The notes below the pieces were generated by a model. It had not been told where the DNA came from and did no database searches. It saw nothing but the letters and a program-made list of their open reading frames with translations. This document shows, piece after piece, positions 9,126-16,838 of a DNA stretch of 64,000 nt. Within the stretch, counting starts at the first letter, position 1. The number at the start of each line of letters is the position of its first letter. Made by a program: the position numbers and the translations under genes. Where the stretch lies: NCBI RefSeq assembly GCF_021390475.1, contig NZ_JAJUWS010000002.1, positions 62,001-126,000 on the forward strand, written 5' to 3'. This stretch comes from Streptomyces sp. ST2-7A (GTDB lineage: Bacteria > Actinomycetota > Actinomycetes > Streptomycetales > Streptomycetaceae).

Positions 9126-9450
9126 GCCCGAACGATGGCCCCGACCTTCGCGGCGCGCAACGCGTTTATCACCCGCGGACATACCCGCCTCAACCGATCA
9201 CCGAGCGCCTACGAACACCGAAGACATCGGACTCACCCATCCAGTCCGTGTGGCCGCCGGGCGGGGGAACCCGCCGTGATCGACAACGGTCGCGATGAAG
9301 TACTCCAACTGCCGGACGCCGGTACCCCGATCCTCCCCCAACCCACACCGGCCCTCCCCCGGTCGCGCCGCCCCGCGCCGGTCCGCCGGACGCCCCACCG
9401 GCTACACTGAGCCCGGCACGCGCCACCACGCGCCGCCACGCACCACCAAC

Positions 9451-9523
9451 GCCTTCGTAGCTCAGGGGATAGAGCACCGCTCTCCTAAAGCGGGTGTCGC
9501 AGGTTCGAATCCTGCCGGGGGCA
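9451..9523 (+). tRNA. tRNA-Arg (anticodon CCU)
   Basis: A 73-nt cloverleaf with a 7-bp acceptor stem (GCCTTCG with CGGGGGC, including G-U pairs), anticodon stem CCGCT/AGCGG enclosing loop CTCCTAA (anticodon CCT) and a T arm GCAGG-TTCGAAT-CCTGC. The discriminator base is A and CCA is not encoded. The 3' half doubles as the attachment site of the integrated element, and is regenerated intact at this junction. Confidence 0.95.
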
Positions 9524-9526
9524 CAG
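9480..9526. repeat. attL: 47-bp core inside the tRNA 3' half
   Basis: This segment is identical base for base to 20806-20852; the match breaks at G/T just outside the left end and A/G just outside the right end. It spans the anticodon loop to three bases past the tRNA 3' end. Confidence 0.95.
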
Positions 9527-9528
9527 AC

Positions 9529-9573
9529 CGAAGGGCCTGTTCGGAAGAGGTTTCCTCCCGAACAGGCCCTTCG
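9529..9573 (+). terminator. tRNA terminator supplied by the element
   Basis: A perfect 16-bp stem, CGAAGGGCCTGTTCGG (9529-9544) with its complement at 9558-9573, lies just outside the att core and so belongs to the integrated element. The displaced chromosomal terminator is at 20869-20899. Confidence 0.8.
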
Positions 9574-9631
9574 TTGTTTCCGGCTCCGTGCCACAAGCGT
9601 GCCACTGGAGTCCGCACGGAGTCCACATCCC

Positions 9632-10762
9632 CTAGCCGGGGGCCCCTCCCCCACCTTCGCGGATCATGGCCCCGAGCCGATCGGCGATGGCCCGGTCCCG
9701 GTCGCCGGTCATGTGTTGGTAGATCAGCGCGGCTCGGGAGCTGCTGTGCCCCATCCTCGTCATCAGCTCCCGTGTGCTGGCCCCGGCCGTCGAGGCCAGC
9801 GTGTTGCCCGTGTGCCGCAGGTCGTGGAAGTGCAGCTCGGCCGTGACGCCCGCGGCCTTCCGGGCCTTGACCCAGTCGTCCCGGAAGTTGCTCCGCCGCA
9901 GCTGTCCACCCTGCGGCCCGACGAAGACATGTCCCTCCCGGCCCGGAGCGGCGAAGTGCTCCAGGTGGTGCGTGACGGCGTCGAGCAGTTCGGCCGGGAA
10001 GGAGACGGACCGCACCCCGGCCGCGGATTTCGGGGCCTTGTCGAAGAGTCGGCCATCCTGCAACTCCGCCTGGGCACGGCGGACCGTGAGGGTCGGCCCG
10101 TGGAGCTCGATGTCCCGGCGGCGCAGGGCGGCCAGCTCGCCGAACCGCAGGGTGGTGAAAGCCGCCAGGAGCACGAGCAGCCGATAGCGCGGCGTGATGG
10201 AGTCGGCGACGGCGAAGACCTCAGCCACCGTGAGAACCGGTCGTTCCGGCACTTCGTAGCGGTCCGCGCCCTTGACGCGGCAGGGGTTGCGCCGGATCAG
10301 TTCGTCGTCCACGGCCGTGTTCATCAGGGCGCGCAGCAGTTGGTACGCCTTGACCACCGTTGGTTCCCCGACGCCGGCCGCGAGGAGTTTGCCGCGCCAG
10401 CCGCGCACCCGGGCCGTCGTCACGTCCGCCACGCTCCCGGCCCCGAAGGTGGGCAGGATGTGCAGCCGCATGACCGACTCGTTGCGCTCCCGGGTGCGGT
10501 CGGCGAGCTTTCGATCCCGCAGCCACGCGGCGGCGTACTCGCCGAAGTTCACCGCCCCGGCGTCCGGGTCGGACCACTGTCCGCGCGTGATGTCCGACTC
10601 GATGTGTGTCAGGGCGAGCTGGGCATCGGTCTTCGTGGTGTACGTCTTCTCGGCCGGACGCAGTTGTCCTGTGTCCGGGTCCCGGTAACGGACCTGCCAG
10701 CGACCGGACGGAAGCCGCCGGACCGAGCCGAAGCTCCGCCGCTTCCCCTTCCCGTTGGCCAT
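9632..10762 (-). CDS. int: AICE tyrosine-recombinase integrase
   Basis: A 376-residue site-specific recombinase that integrates the element into the tRNA-Arg gene. An N-terminal arm-binding domain (about 10-60, WQVRYRDPDTGQ) and a SAM-like core-binding domain (70-160) precede the catalytic domain. Catalytic residues are R206 (TTLRFGEL), K245, H313 and R316 (HDLRH), H339 (MGHSS) and the nucleophile Y348 (IYQH). Its 3' end lies about 105 bases from attL, as usual for AICEs. Its ATG overlaps the xis stop by one base (TGATG), implying translational coupling in a rep-xis-int operon. Confidence 0.95.
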   Translation of the reverse strand: MANGKGKRRSFGSVRRLPSGRWQVRYRDPDTGQLRPAEKTYTTKTDAQLALTHIESDITRGQWSDPDAGAVNFGEYAAAWLRDRKLADRTRERNESVMRLHILPTFGAGSVADVTTARVRGWRGKLLAAGVGEPTVVKAYQLLRALMNTAVDDELIRRNPCRVKGADRYEVPERPVLTVAEVFAVADSITPRYRLLVLLAAFTTLRFGELAALRRRDIELHGPTLTVRRAQAELQDGRLFDKAPKSAAGVRSVSFPAELLDAVTHHLEHFAAPGREGHVFVGPQGGQLRRSNFRDDWVKARKAAGVTAELHFHDLRHTGNTLASTAGASTRELMTRMGHSSSRAALIYQHMTGDRDRAIADRLGAMIREGGGGAPG

Positions 10763-10974
10763 CAGGCGGCCCTCCGCAGGGAGTCGCGCCGGTGGTCGAT
10801 CGGCCGCACCGTGTTGGCGTCGATGAAAGCGTTCAGCGCGCTCTGAGGGATACGGACGTGTCGGCCGACCTTGACGAACACGATCCGCCGCTCGGCGATC
10901 AGGCGCCGGGGGAAACGGGCCGTCGTGCCCAGCAGTTCGGCCACCTGGTCAACGGTGAGATAGCGGTCGCTCAT
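10762..10974 (-). CDS. xis: Excisionase-like HTH protein
   Basis: A 70-residue MerR/excisionase-type helix-turn-helix protein: YLTVDQVAELLGTT, a recognition helix region RFPRRLIAERRIVFVKVGRHVRIP and an amphipathic tail. It should direct Int towards excision. Start ATG 10974 overlaps the rep stop codon (ATGA) and follows AGGAGAG; a longer frame to 11022 merely runs back into rep. It sits between rep and int exactly as in pSAM2. Confidence 0.85.
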   Translation of the reverse strand: MSDRYLTVDQVAELLGTTARFPRRLIAERRIVFVKVGRHVRIPQSALNAFIDANTVRPIDHRRDSLRRAA

Positions 10975-12344
10975 CGGAAGGACTCTCCTTTCGGGGTCGA
11001 TGCGAGGGAGTCGGCGAGCCATTCCTCACCGGGGGTGAGGCCGGTTCCGGCGTAGATCCAGTGGCCGAGGACGAGGGTGGTTTCCTCGCTCGGTTCGGGG
11101 GTGGGTCCGGTGTCGGTGGGGGCGTCGCCGTGTGCGAGGGCGGCTTGGAGTCGGCGCCATTCGGCGCGGGCGGTGCGCAGCGCGCCGAGGGTGGTGGAGT
11201 AGGCGCGGGATTTGGTGGAGAAGTGGCCCCGGAAGCCGAGCATGTGGGCCCAGGCCCGCAGTCGGAGGTCTTCCAGTTCCTTGCGGGTGCCGAGGGTCCA
11301 GGCGGTGCGGATCAGGCGTCGGGCGTGGTCGGGGAGGTCGAGGCCCACCAGTTCGGCGAGGAACCGCAAGGGGCGGTCGAGGGTGCCGGTGGCCGCTTCG
11401 GCGCCCTTGGTGGCGTACTTGGCGATGTAGCCCGCCACGGCCTGTTCGCTCAGGTCGGTGCCGGCGTCGAGGTCGGGGCCGTGGATGGGGCGGATGTCGA
11501 GTTGTCGGCCGAAGGCGAAGGTGTGCGCGCGGCCGTCGAGGACGGGACCGGGGATGCTCGCCCGGGTGACGGCGGCCCCGATCGCGTCGGTTAGCAGCTC
11601 GACCGTGGCCCAGGCCGGGGGCGGGGTGTGGCCACCTCGGGGACCGTCGAGGCGGATGACGGCGTGGAAGTGGACCGCACCGCGTCGTTGGTACTCGGCG
11701 ACTTTGGCGAAGGAGATGCGGGCGTGCTCGGCGAGGGCGCGTTGGGGCAGTCCGGCGCGGTGGGCGATCTCGCGGCGCAGGTGGATGGTGAAGCATCGCC
11801 ACAGCGCTCCGGCGTGCGCGTTCCACAGCACGGCCGCTTCGTAGTCGTAGCGGTCGGGGTCGATGGGTGTGCCGAGGGCCGGATCGTCGGGGGCGTGGCG
11901 CAGGCCGCAGCGGCACGGACGGACGGGACGGCCGGGCCGGTTGTGGACGGCGCCGAAGCCGGGGGCGGTGAGGGTGGCGAAGACGCGGGGGTGGGAGGCG
12001 ACGGTTTCGGGGGTGCCCTTGCCGCCGCGCAGGCCGGCGGTGATCAGGTGGTAGGTGTCCCGGCGGTAGGTCTCGGCGCAGGAGGGGCAGCGGGTGGCGC
12101 GGCGGTTGTTGCAGCGCACCAGGAGGTGTCCGGCGGGCAGGTCGGTGGAGTCGAGCCGTCGCAGGGCGGGGCCGATCTCGCCGGTGGTCGTGTCGAGGGT
12201 GTGGTCGGTGCGGTGACCCTCCAGGCGGATGGGGCGACGGCAGCCGCCGAGGGTGGAGAGCTGTCGGGCGAGGGCGGGGAGGGTGCCCAGGGAGGCGAGG
12301 AATCGCAGTTCGGGCAGCGGCGGGGGCGTGGTGCGGGGGATGAT
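10971..12344 (-). CDS. repSA: RepSA-type replication initiator (apparent ATC start)
   Basis: A 457-residue rolling-circle-type initiator of the AICE/pSAM2 class. Recognised segments are LLVRCNNRRATRCPSCAETY (zinc-knuckle-like Cys pairs), RVFATLTAPGFG, GAVHFHAVIRLDG (His-hydrophobic-His metal motif), GYIAKYATKGAE (probable catalytic Tyr region) and a long basic C-terminus. The first ATG/GTG/TTG in frame is GTG 12119, but similarity to the family plainly continues 75 codons upstream (PPPLPELRFLASLGTLPALA). The only start-like position with a ribosome site (GAAGGAG, 7 bases away) is ATC at 12344-12342. Initiation at ATC is my inference; a sequencing error or mutated ATG is the alternative. Confidence 0.82.
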   Translation of the reverse strand: MIPRTTPPPLPELRFLASLGTLPALARQLSTLGGCRRPIRLEGHRTDHTLDTTTGEIGPALRRLDSTDLPAGHLLVRCNNRRATRCPSCAETYRRDTYHLITAGLRGGKGTPETVASHPRVFATLTAPGFGAVHNRPGRPVRPCRCGLRHAPDDPALGTPIDPDRYDYEAAVLWNAHAGALWRCFTIHLRREIAHRAGLPQRALAEHARISFAKVAEYQRRGAVHFHAVIRLDGPRGGHTPPPAWATVELLTDAIGAAVTRASIPGPVLDGRAHTFAFGRQLDIRPIHGPDLDAGTDLSEQAVAGYIAKYATKGAEAATGTLDRPLRFLAELVGLDLPDHARRLIRTAWTLGTRKELEDLRLRAWAHMLGFRGHFSTKSRAYSTTLGALRTARAEWRRLQAALAHGDAPTDTGPTPEPSEETTLVLGHWIYAGTGLTPGEEWLADSLASTPKGESFR

Positions 12345-12445
12345 GGTCGTGCTCCTTCGCGGCGGTTGTCGTGAGGGGGTGCGCTCCCGGGGCGGCGGAT
12401 GCTTGGCGGTATCGAGGCCGCCCCGGGATGCCGACTCAGTGACCT

Positions 12446-12461
12446 ACTCGTCTAGTCATGT
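12446..12461. promoter_or_regulatory. KorSA-type operator, repSA promoter region
   Basis: ACTCGTCTAGTCATGT matches the left ten bases of the element's operator family (ideal ACTCGTCTAGACGAGT) with a degenerate right arm. It lies about 100 bases upstream of the rep start and overlaps the stop codon of the small membrane gene, placing it to repress the rep-xis-int operon. Confidence 0.55.
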
Positions 12462-12646
12462 GAGGTCGAGAAGATCTCGACGCCGGAGCGGGTGCCGGAG
12501 TCGATGGCGGGGGCGAGGAAGGTGTCGGCGAGGTGGAAGCCGAACAGGGCCAGGGCGAGGGCGACCCACAGGCGGACGCCGAGGAACTTGATCACGCCCC
12601 AGGCGATGACGCCCAGGACCAGGACGAGGGGCAGGGTGACGGTCAC
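12452..12646 (-). CDS. Small AICE membrane protein, SpdD-like
   Basis: A 64-residue protein with two hydrophobic segments (LPLVLVLGVIAWGVIKFLGV and LWVALALALFGFHLAD) and a short polar tail. GTG 12646 follows AGGAGAG. Small membrane proteins at this position in AICEs and Streptomyces plasmids are involved in intramycelial spread (pock size). The name is assigned by position and topology rather than a diagnostic motif. Confidence 0.7.
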   Translation of the reverse strand: MTVTLPLVLVLGVIAWGVIKFLGVRLWVALALALFGFHLADTFLAPAIDSGTRSGVEIFSTSHD

Positions 12647-12668
12647 GGCGGGAAACTCTCCTGTCGGA

Positions 12669-12860
12669 TCAGACGGCGGAGCAGCGGTGGGTACGGGCCG
12701 CGAGTTCGGCGGCGGAGCGGGTGTCGTACTCGGCGGAGAAGCCGCAGCGCGGCGCGGCGCACGCGGCGGTGTGCTTCTCCCGGCCCCGGTTGTCGGTGGC
12801 GGTGCCGACGCGGACCGGGCCGTAACGGCCCACCTGACGGAAGCGGCGGAAGAGGGTCAC
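12669..12860 (-). CDS. Small conserved AICE transfer protein with Cys/His motif
   Basis: A 63-residue basic protein. A Cys at 34 and CGFSAEYDTRSAAELAARTH followed by RC suggest a compact zinc-binding fold (Cys-x4-Cys plus a C-terminal His/Cys). Proteins of this kind are recurrent between the spread genes of AICEs and are often labelled mobile element transfer protein; the molecular role is unknown. GTG 12860 has a GAGAGGA site. It sits 18 bases downstream of the DUF2637 gene. Confidence 0.7.
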   Translation of the reverse strand: MTLFRRFRQVGRYGPVRVGTATDNRGREKHTAACAAPRCGFSAEYDTRSAAELAARTHRCSAV

Positions 12861-12878
12861 GGCGGTTTGTCCTCTCGA

Positions 12879-13538
12879 TCAGTGGAGTCGGGTGAGGAGG
12901 GCATCGGCGATCGGAACGGGAACACCGAGCCGGGCCCGCAGGGTCGGGGCGTCGATGGGATGACCGGTGCGGTTCAGGTGGTCACCGGCGACCTTCCGGG
13001 CGTGCTCGACCAGGGCGGCCGGCACGGGGACCGGCGCCGCTTCGGTCGGGGCGGAAAGGGCTGGGGGCGGAGGTTCGGGGGCCGGTTCGGGATCGACGGC
13101 GGGAGGAGGGTCCGCCGCCGGTTCAGCCGGCTCCGGTTCGGGGTCGGCAGGATCGGCGGGTTCGGTGGTGGGGGTTCGGGGCGTGTGGGCCAGGAGGGTG
13201 CCGCCGAGGAAGGCGACGGCGGGCCAGCCGGCGACGAGGATGCGCAGCCAGACGGGAACGTCGTCCAGGTCCAGGAGTCCGGCCGTGGCGATGTTGGCGC
13301 CCAGGGAGGCCGCGAGGGCGATGAGGAACCAGCACCATCCGGCCGCCCTGGCGGTGCCCGAGCGCAGTCGGTGCCAGGCGGCGACCAACAGCAGATCGAC
13401 ACTGATCGGGTAGGCCCACGCCTTCCAGCCGTCCTGTCCGGCGGCTGCCGCGAGGTCGTGGATGTGGGCGAAGGACAGCGCGGCGGCGATCACCGCTTGG
13501 ATCAACACCGCGTCGATCCGGAGCCTGTGGGCGCGCAC
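12879..13538 (-). CDS. spdB2: DUF2637 / SpdB2-like spread protein
   Basis: A 219-residue membrane protein. Four hydrophobic helices (about 10-125) include ALSFAHIHDLAAAAG, AWAYPISVDLLLVAAWH and the final WPAVAFLGGTLLAHT, characteristic of DUF2637. The C-terminus is a Pro/Glu-rich linker followed by a short helical domain (LVEHARKVAGDHLNRTGHPI). In Streptomyces plasmids SpdB2 works with TraB in spreading DNA across septal cross-walls. GTG 13538 follows AAAGGAGC. It lies immediately downstream of tra. Confidence 0.88.
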   Translation of the reverse strand: MRAHRLRIDAVLIQAVIAAALSFAHIHDLAAAAGQDGWKAWAYPISVDLLLVAAWHRLRSGTARAAGWCWFLIALAASLGANIATAGLLDLDDVPVWLRILVAGWPAVAFLGGTLLAHTPRTPTTEPADPADPEPEPAEPAADPPPAVDPEPAPEPPPPALSAPTEAAPVPVPAALVEHARKVAGDHLNRTGHPIDAPTLRARLGVPVPIADALLTRLH

Positions 13539-13586
13539 GGAGGAACGCTCCTTTCCGGGGGCCGGGGAAGGAAGGGCGGGTGCGGG

Positions 13587-14948
13587 TCAGTCCGTCGCCT
13601 TGGCGAGGGACACCGGGGCGAGGGAAGGAGTGGCGAGGGGCCGGAAGGGGGCGAGGGCCGGGAGCTGGGGCACGAGTCCGGCGTTCTCCCGGCACCGGGC
13701 GGCGGCGTCGTCGAGGGAGAGGTACGGCGTGCGGATGCGGGACCAGCCGCCGGAGGTGTCGCCGACCACGGCCAGCCCGGGCCGCTCGGGTGGGATCGAG
13801 CAGGCGGCGGCGACCGCTTCGGGGGCGATGTCGCCGAGCGCCATCTTGGCGGACGCCTCGTCGTTGACGCGGTGGCAGACCCGGCCGGTCAACTGCGCGC
13901 GGAGCATGGTGGCGCCCTTGCCGAGTTCGGCGCCGAACCTCTGCCCGCAAACCTCCAGGAAGATGCCGGCGGCGCGGCCGAGTTGGGCGAGGCGGATGAG
14001 GTGGGTGACCATCTCATCCCGGCGTTCCTCGTCCTTGCGGGTGGCGGCGAGGAAGAGTTCGGCCACCTCGTCCACGAAGAGCACGATGGGCACCGGGCGT
14101 TCGGCGGCGGGCAGGCCCCACACGTCCGAGGTGAGGGTGTGTTCCGGGGCGTCGAACGGCAGGCCCTGGCGGGCGCGGATCAGGTCGTAGCGTTCCTCCA
14201 TGATCCGCACCAGGACCGGCAGCAGCCGGGCCGCCTGTTCCGGGTCGGTGGCCAGCGCGGAGAGCCGGGACGCGAAGGGCGCCAGCTCCACGCCCTGTTT
14301 GCAGTCGATGCCCAGCAGCGCGACGGGTTGCCCGGCCAGGCCGGCGACCAGGTGCCGCAGGTACATCGACTTCCCCGACAGGGTGGCGCCCAGGGTCAGT
14401 TGATGGGGAACGGCGCGGTAGTCCCGCAGGAGGGCGGTGCCGTCCTCCCGCAGCGCGACGGGGACCCGGAGGAAGGAGCCGCCGCAGCGACGCGGCATCC
14501 GCACATCGCGTAGCACGTCGAAGCCGACCAGGCGCAGTTCCACGCGGCCGGGGCGCAGTTCGGCGACGTGGACGGCGTGCACGCCCCAGGCGTGGCGCAG
14601 GCGTTCACCGGCAGCGGCCACGTCCGCCGATTCCTGCCCGGGTGCCAGTCGCAGCCGGACCCGCAGTCCGGTGGGGGTGGGCCGCAGCATCCCCCGGCGG
14701 GGTGGGACCGGCCGCACCTCCCGCCGGGTGGTGGCCAGGATGAGGCCGGCCCGCCAGCGGGAGGGCGGGACGGTCAGCCCGCACGCCTCCATCACCGAGC
14801 CGTAGGAGGCCAGCAGGCGGAAGGTGGAGAACGGCAGGCCGACCAGGGCCCAGAACACCGAGGGATGCCGGCGGCGCACCGGCCCCAGCAGCAGCGCGGG
14901 CACCGCGACCAGGAGCAGGAGCCCCAGCAGGGGTATCGGGTCGGTCAT
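13587..14948 (-). CDS. traSA: FtsK/SpoIIIE-like conjugative DNA translocase
   Basis: A 453-residue hexameric DNA pump that would transfer the element as double-stranded DNA. Two N-terminal hydrophobic segments (about 5-50) anchor it in the membrane. Walker A is GATLSGKS (187-194) and Walker B is PIVLFVDE (D293, E294); the FtsK-type segment LGIDCKQGVELAPF lies between. The sensor region AGIFLEVCGQRFGAE and a tail matching TraSA/TraB length follow. A C-terminal clt-recognising helix region is plausible but not obvious. ATG 14948 lies three bases after the stop of the upstream small gene, so the two are coupled. Confidence 0.93.
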   Translation of the reverse strand: MTDPIPLLGLLLLVAVPALLLGPVRRRHPSVFWALVGLPFSTFRLLASYGSVMEACGLTVPPSRWRAGLILATTRREVRPVPPRRGMLRPTPTGLRVRLRLAPGQESADVAAAGERLRHAWGVHAVHVAELRPGRVELRLVGFDVLRDVRMPRRCGGSFLRVPVALREDGTALLRDYRAVPHQLTLGATLSGKSMYLRHLVAGLAGQPVALLGIDCKQGVELAPFASRLSALATDPEQAARLLPVLVRIMEERYDLIRARQGLPFDAPEHTLTSDVWGLPAAERPVPIVLFVDEVAELFLAATRKDEERRDEMVTHLIRLAQLGRAAGIFLEVCGQRFGAELGKGATMLRAQLTGRVCHRVNDEASAKMALGDIAPEAVAAACSIPPERPGLAVVGDTSGGWSRIRTPYLSLDDAAARCRENAGLVPQLPALAPFRPLATPSLAPVSLAKATD

Positions 14949-14951
14949 CGC

Positions 14952-15302
14952 TCAGGCCCCCATAGCGGCGGGGAAGGCGGCCGGGGTGACGGCGGCGGCC
15001 CGGAAGGCGATGCCGTGCCGCTCCCGGCCGTTGAACACCGACTCCCACGGACGGGCGACCAGCCCGGGGAGGGCGACCGGGGAGCCGGGCACCAGCCCTT
15101 CCGAGACGCCGCTCTCCGGCACGGTGACGTGGAAGAGGGAGGATTCGCCGTCCTCGATGTAGACGACGCCGACCTTCATCAGCGCCTCACCGCTGGTGGC
15201 GTCCTTGGCGATCTCGCCCGTCTGGCGGTCGCGAACCTTGGGGGTGGGGGCTTCGGTGAGCAGGATCGTCGCGGACGAGGTCTCGACACGGATGGAACGC
15301 AC
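14952..15302 (-). CDS. Conserved AICE protein, SCO3933-like
   Basis: A 116-residue protein starting RSIRVETSSATILLTEAP with the segments KVRDRQTGEIA and SPVALPGLVARPWE, FNGRERHGIAFRA. It corresponds to the small protein regularly found directly upstream of tra in AICEs and often annotated as a regulatory protein; biochemical function is unknown. GTG 15302 is selected for its GAGGAGA site seven bases upstream, rather than a longer frame to 15419 that would run through two operators. Confidence 0.78.
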   Translation of the reverse strand: MRSIRVETSSATILLTEAPTPKVRDRQTGEIAKDATSGEALMKVGVVYIEDGESSLFHVTVPESGVSEGLVPGSPVALPGLVARPWESVFNGRERHGIAFRAAAVTPAAFPAAMGA

Positions 15303-15344
15303 GGAACGTCTCCTCGGGAGAAGCGGCACCACCCAAACACCTAG

Positions 15345-15356
15345 TCGTCTAGACGA
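15345..15356. promoter_or_regulatory. KorSA-type operator 1 upstream of tra operon
   Basis: A perfect 12-bp palindrome TCGTCTAGACGA about 45 bases upstream of the first tra-operon gene. Confidence 0.65.
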
Positions 15357-15417
15357 GATGCAACGGGGTGATGCCTTCGAACTGTTGGCGCGTTCCACTG
15401 TGCCACACCACTCCCCC

Positions 15418-15433
15418 ACTCGTCTATACGAGT
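15418..15433. promoter_or_regulatory. KorSA-type operator 2 upstream of tra operon
   Basis: ACTCGTCTATACGAGT has 8-base arms that match at seven positions. With the site at 15345-15356 it brackets the likely tra promoter between the repressor gene and the tra operon. Confidence 0.65.
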
Positions 15434-15484
15434 AGCCGTGCTGTGGTGTACGAGTCCGCCGGGACGGACCGTCGGGGACTGCCC

Positions 15485-16273
15485 TCAGGTGGCGGGGAGT
15501 TGGTAGGCCAGCACGTAGGCGTCGGCCGCCATCACGGTGTCGCAGACCTCCACCGCCCGGCCCTCGGTGTCGTAAGCGGTGCGGATCAGGTGGATCACCG
15601 GCACACCGGCCGCCAACCGCAGCGTCTTCACCTCGGCGGGGGCAGGCATCCGGGCGCGCACCTCTTCCTCGAAGCGCTCCAGGCGGTGCCCCAACTCCTC
15701 CAGCCGGGCATAGATGCCACCGGGTCCGGGGTTGGGCTGCGCGATGGGCGTATTGCGCGCCAGGTCCAACGGCAGGTAGGAGGAGGCGAACTCCACCGGC
15801 CGGCCGTCCAACAGGTAACGGCGACGCCGGACCAGCACCTTGCGGGCCCCGCCCAGCCGCGCGGCGATGTCCTGACTCGGCCGCTCCTCGCGCACCTCCA
15901 GCTGATCGACCTCCGGACGGCTCCCCGCGGCTTCGGCCTCCACCGTGAACGCGGACTTCCCCTGCTCGCGGTGGCGGCGGGCGAAGCGGTCGGAGGCCAG
16001 GCGCCGCACCGGGGGTCGGGGGCGGACGTAGACGCCCTTGCCGTGTTCGGCGTGGACCAGGCCCTCGCCCTGGAGGATGGAGATGGCGTTGCGCACCGTC
16101 ATGCGGGAGACGCCGTAGTGCTCGACCAACTCCGCTTCCGAGGGCAGCTTGGCGCCTTCGGTGAAGCGGCCCTTGTCGATGGCTTCGCGCAGGTGATCGG
16201 CGATCTGTCGGAACACCGCTCGATCACTTGTCGGGTCCAGGGCGCCGAGCAGGGCGGACGGGGAAGAGGTCAC
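15485..16273 (-). CDS. korSA: GntR/UTRA transcriptional repressor (KorSA-like)
   Basis: A 262-residue GntR regulator. The winged helix (about 20-85) contains LPSEAELVEHYGVSRMTVRNAI and GKGVYVRP; the UTRA ligand domain (95-255) contains RRRYLLDGRPVEFASSYLPLD and the terminal VIHLIRTAYD and DAYVLAYQLP. KorSA of pSAM2 represses transfer and replication genes and itself. GTG 16273 has AGGAG six bases upstream. The element carries five related TCTAGA-type sites in its promoter regions, including one in this gene's own leader, consistent with autoregulation. A frameshifted relative survives outside attR at 20953. Confidence 0.92.
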   Translation of the reverse strand: MTSSPSALLGALDPTSDRAVFRQIADHLREAIDKGRFTEGAKLPSEAELVEHYGVSRMTVRNAISILQGEGLVHAEHGKGVYVRPRPPVRRLASDRFARRHREQGKSAFTVEAEAAGSRPEVDQLEVREERPSQDIAARLGGARKVLVRRRRYLLDGRPVEFASSYLPLDLARNTPIAQPNPGPGGIYARLEELGHRLERFEEEVRARMPAPAEVKTLRLAAGVPVIHLIRTAYDTEGRAVEVCDTVMAADAYVLAYQLPAT

Positions 16274-16285
16274 GGGAACTCCTAC

Positions 16286-16301
16286 GGATATCTAGACGAG
16301 A
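16286..16301. promoter_or_regulatory. KorSA-type operator in the divergent korSA/NUDIX promoter region
   Basis: GGATATCTAGACGAGA matches the right half of the operator at seven of eight bases, with a weak left half. It lies 13 bases upstream of the repressor start and 58 upstream of the NUDIX gene, so could control both. Confidence 0.5.
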
Positions 16302-16358
16302 AGCCATATGGGATTGCTACGGTGGGCAGCCTAGCCACCGGAAGGGATTCTCAGCACC

Positions 16359-16793
16359 GTGAGCACCGTCGAGCGCCCCCATTCCGTGAGCGTCGCCGGG
16401 GTCATCATCGATGACGCCGGACGCGCCCTGCTGATCAAGCGGCGCGACAACGGTCACTGGGAGCCGCCCGGCGGCGTGGTCGAGCCCGGCGAGACGATCA
16501 CCGACGCACTCGTTCGGGAGGTGTTGGAGGAGACCGGTATCAAGATCTCCCCCGACGCCGCCCTGACCGGTGTCTACAAGAACATGGTCGGGCTGATCGT
16601 CTCGATGGTCTTCCGGTGCGAGGCGATCGACGGCGCTCCCACCACCGGCGAGGAGACCCGGGCACTGCGCTGGGTCACCCGCGAGGAGGTGCGCGGGATA
16701 GCGGACGAGGCGTACGCGATCCGCGTGCTCGACGCCATGGATCACCACACCCCGCCGGCCGTGCGCGCCCACGACGGCGTGCGACTCGTCTAG
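16359..16793 (+). CDS. NUDIX protein at the pra position of the AICE
   Basis: A 144-residue NUDIX protein with an intact box: GGVVEPGE and REVLEETG preceded by ALLIKRRDNGHWEPPG. In pSAM2 the transfer/replication activator Pra, divergent from korSA, belongs to the NUDIX superfamily; the position here is the same. Whether it acts as a hydrolase or activator cannot be told from sequence. GTG 16359 follows GGAAGGGA at rather long spacing. Confidence 0.85.
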   Translation: MSTVERPHSVSVAGVIIDDAGRALLIKRRDNGHWEPPGGVVEPGETITDALVREVLEETGIKISPDAALTGVYKNMVGLIVSMVFRCEAIDGAPTTGEETRALRWVTREEVRGIADEAYAIRVLDAMDHHTPPAVRAHDGVRLV

Positions 16794-16799
16794 CACTTC
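16784..16799. promoter_or_regulatory. KorSA-type operator half-site after the NUDIX gene
   Basis: ACTCGTCTAG at 16784-16793 is identical to the first ten bases of the 12446 site and includes the NUDIX stop codon. The right arm is degenerate. It lies 46 bases upstream of the ATP-binding protein gene. A further partial match (GTATACGAG) lies in that gene's first codons. Confidence 0.45.
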
Positions 16800-16838
16800 G
16801 TTTCGGCCCACACCGCCCACCAGCGCAAAGGAACTTGT

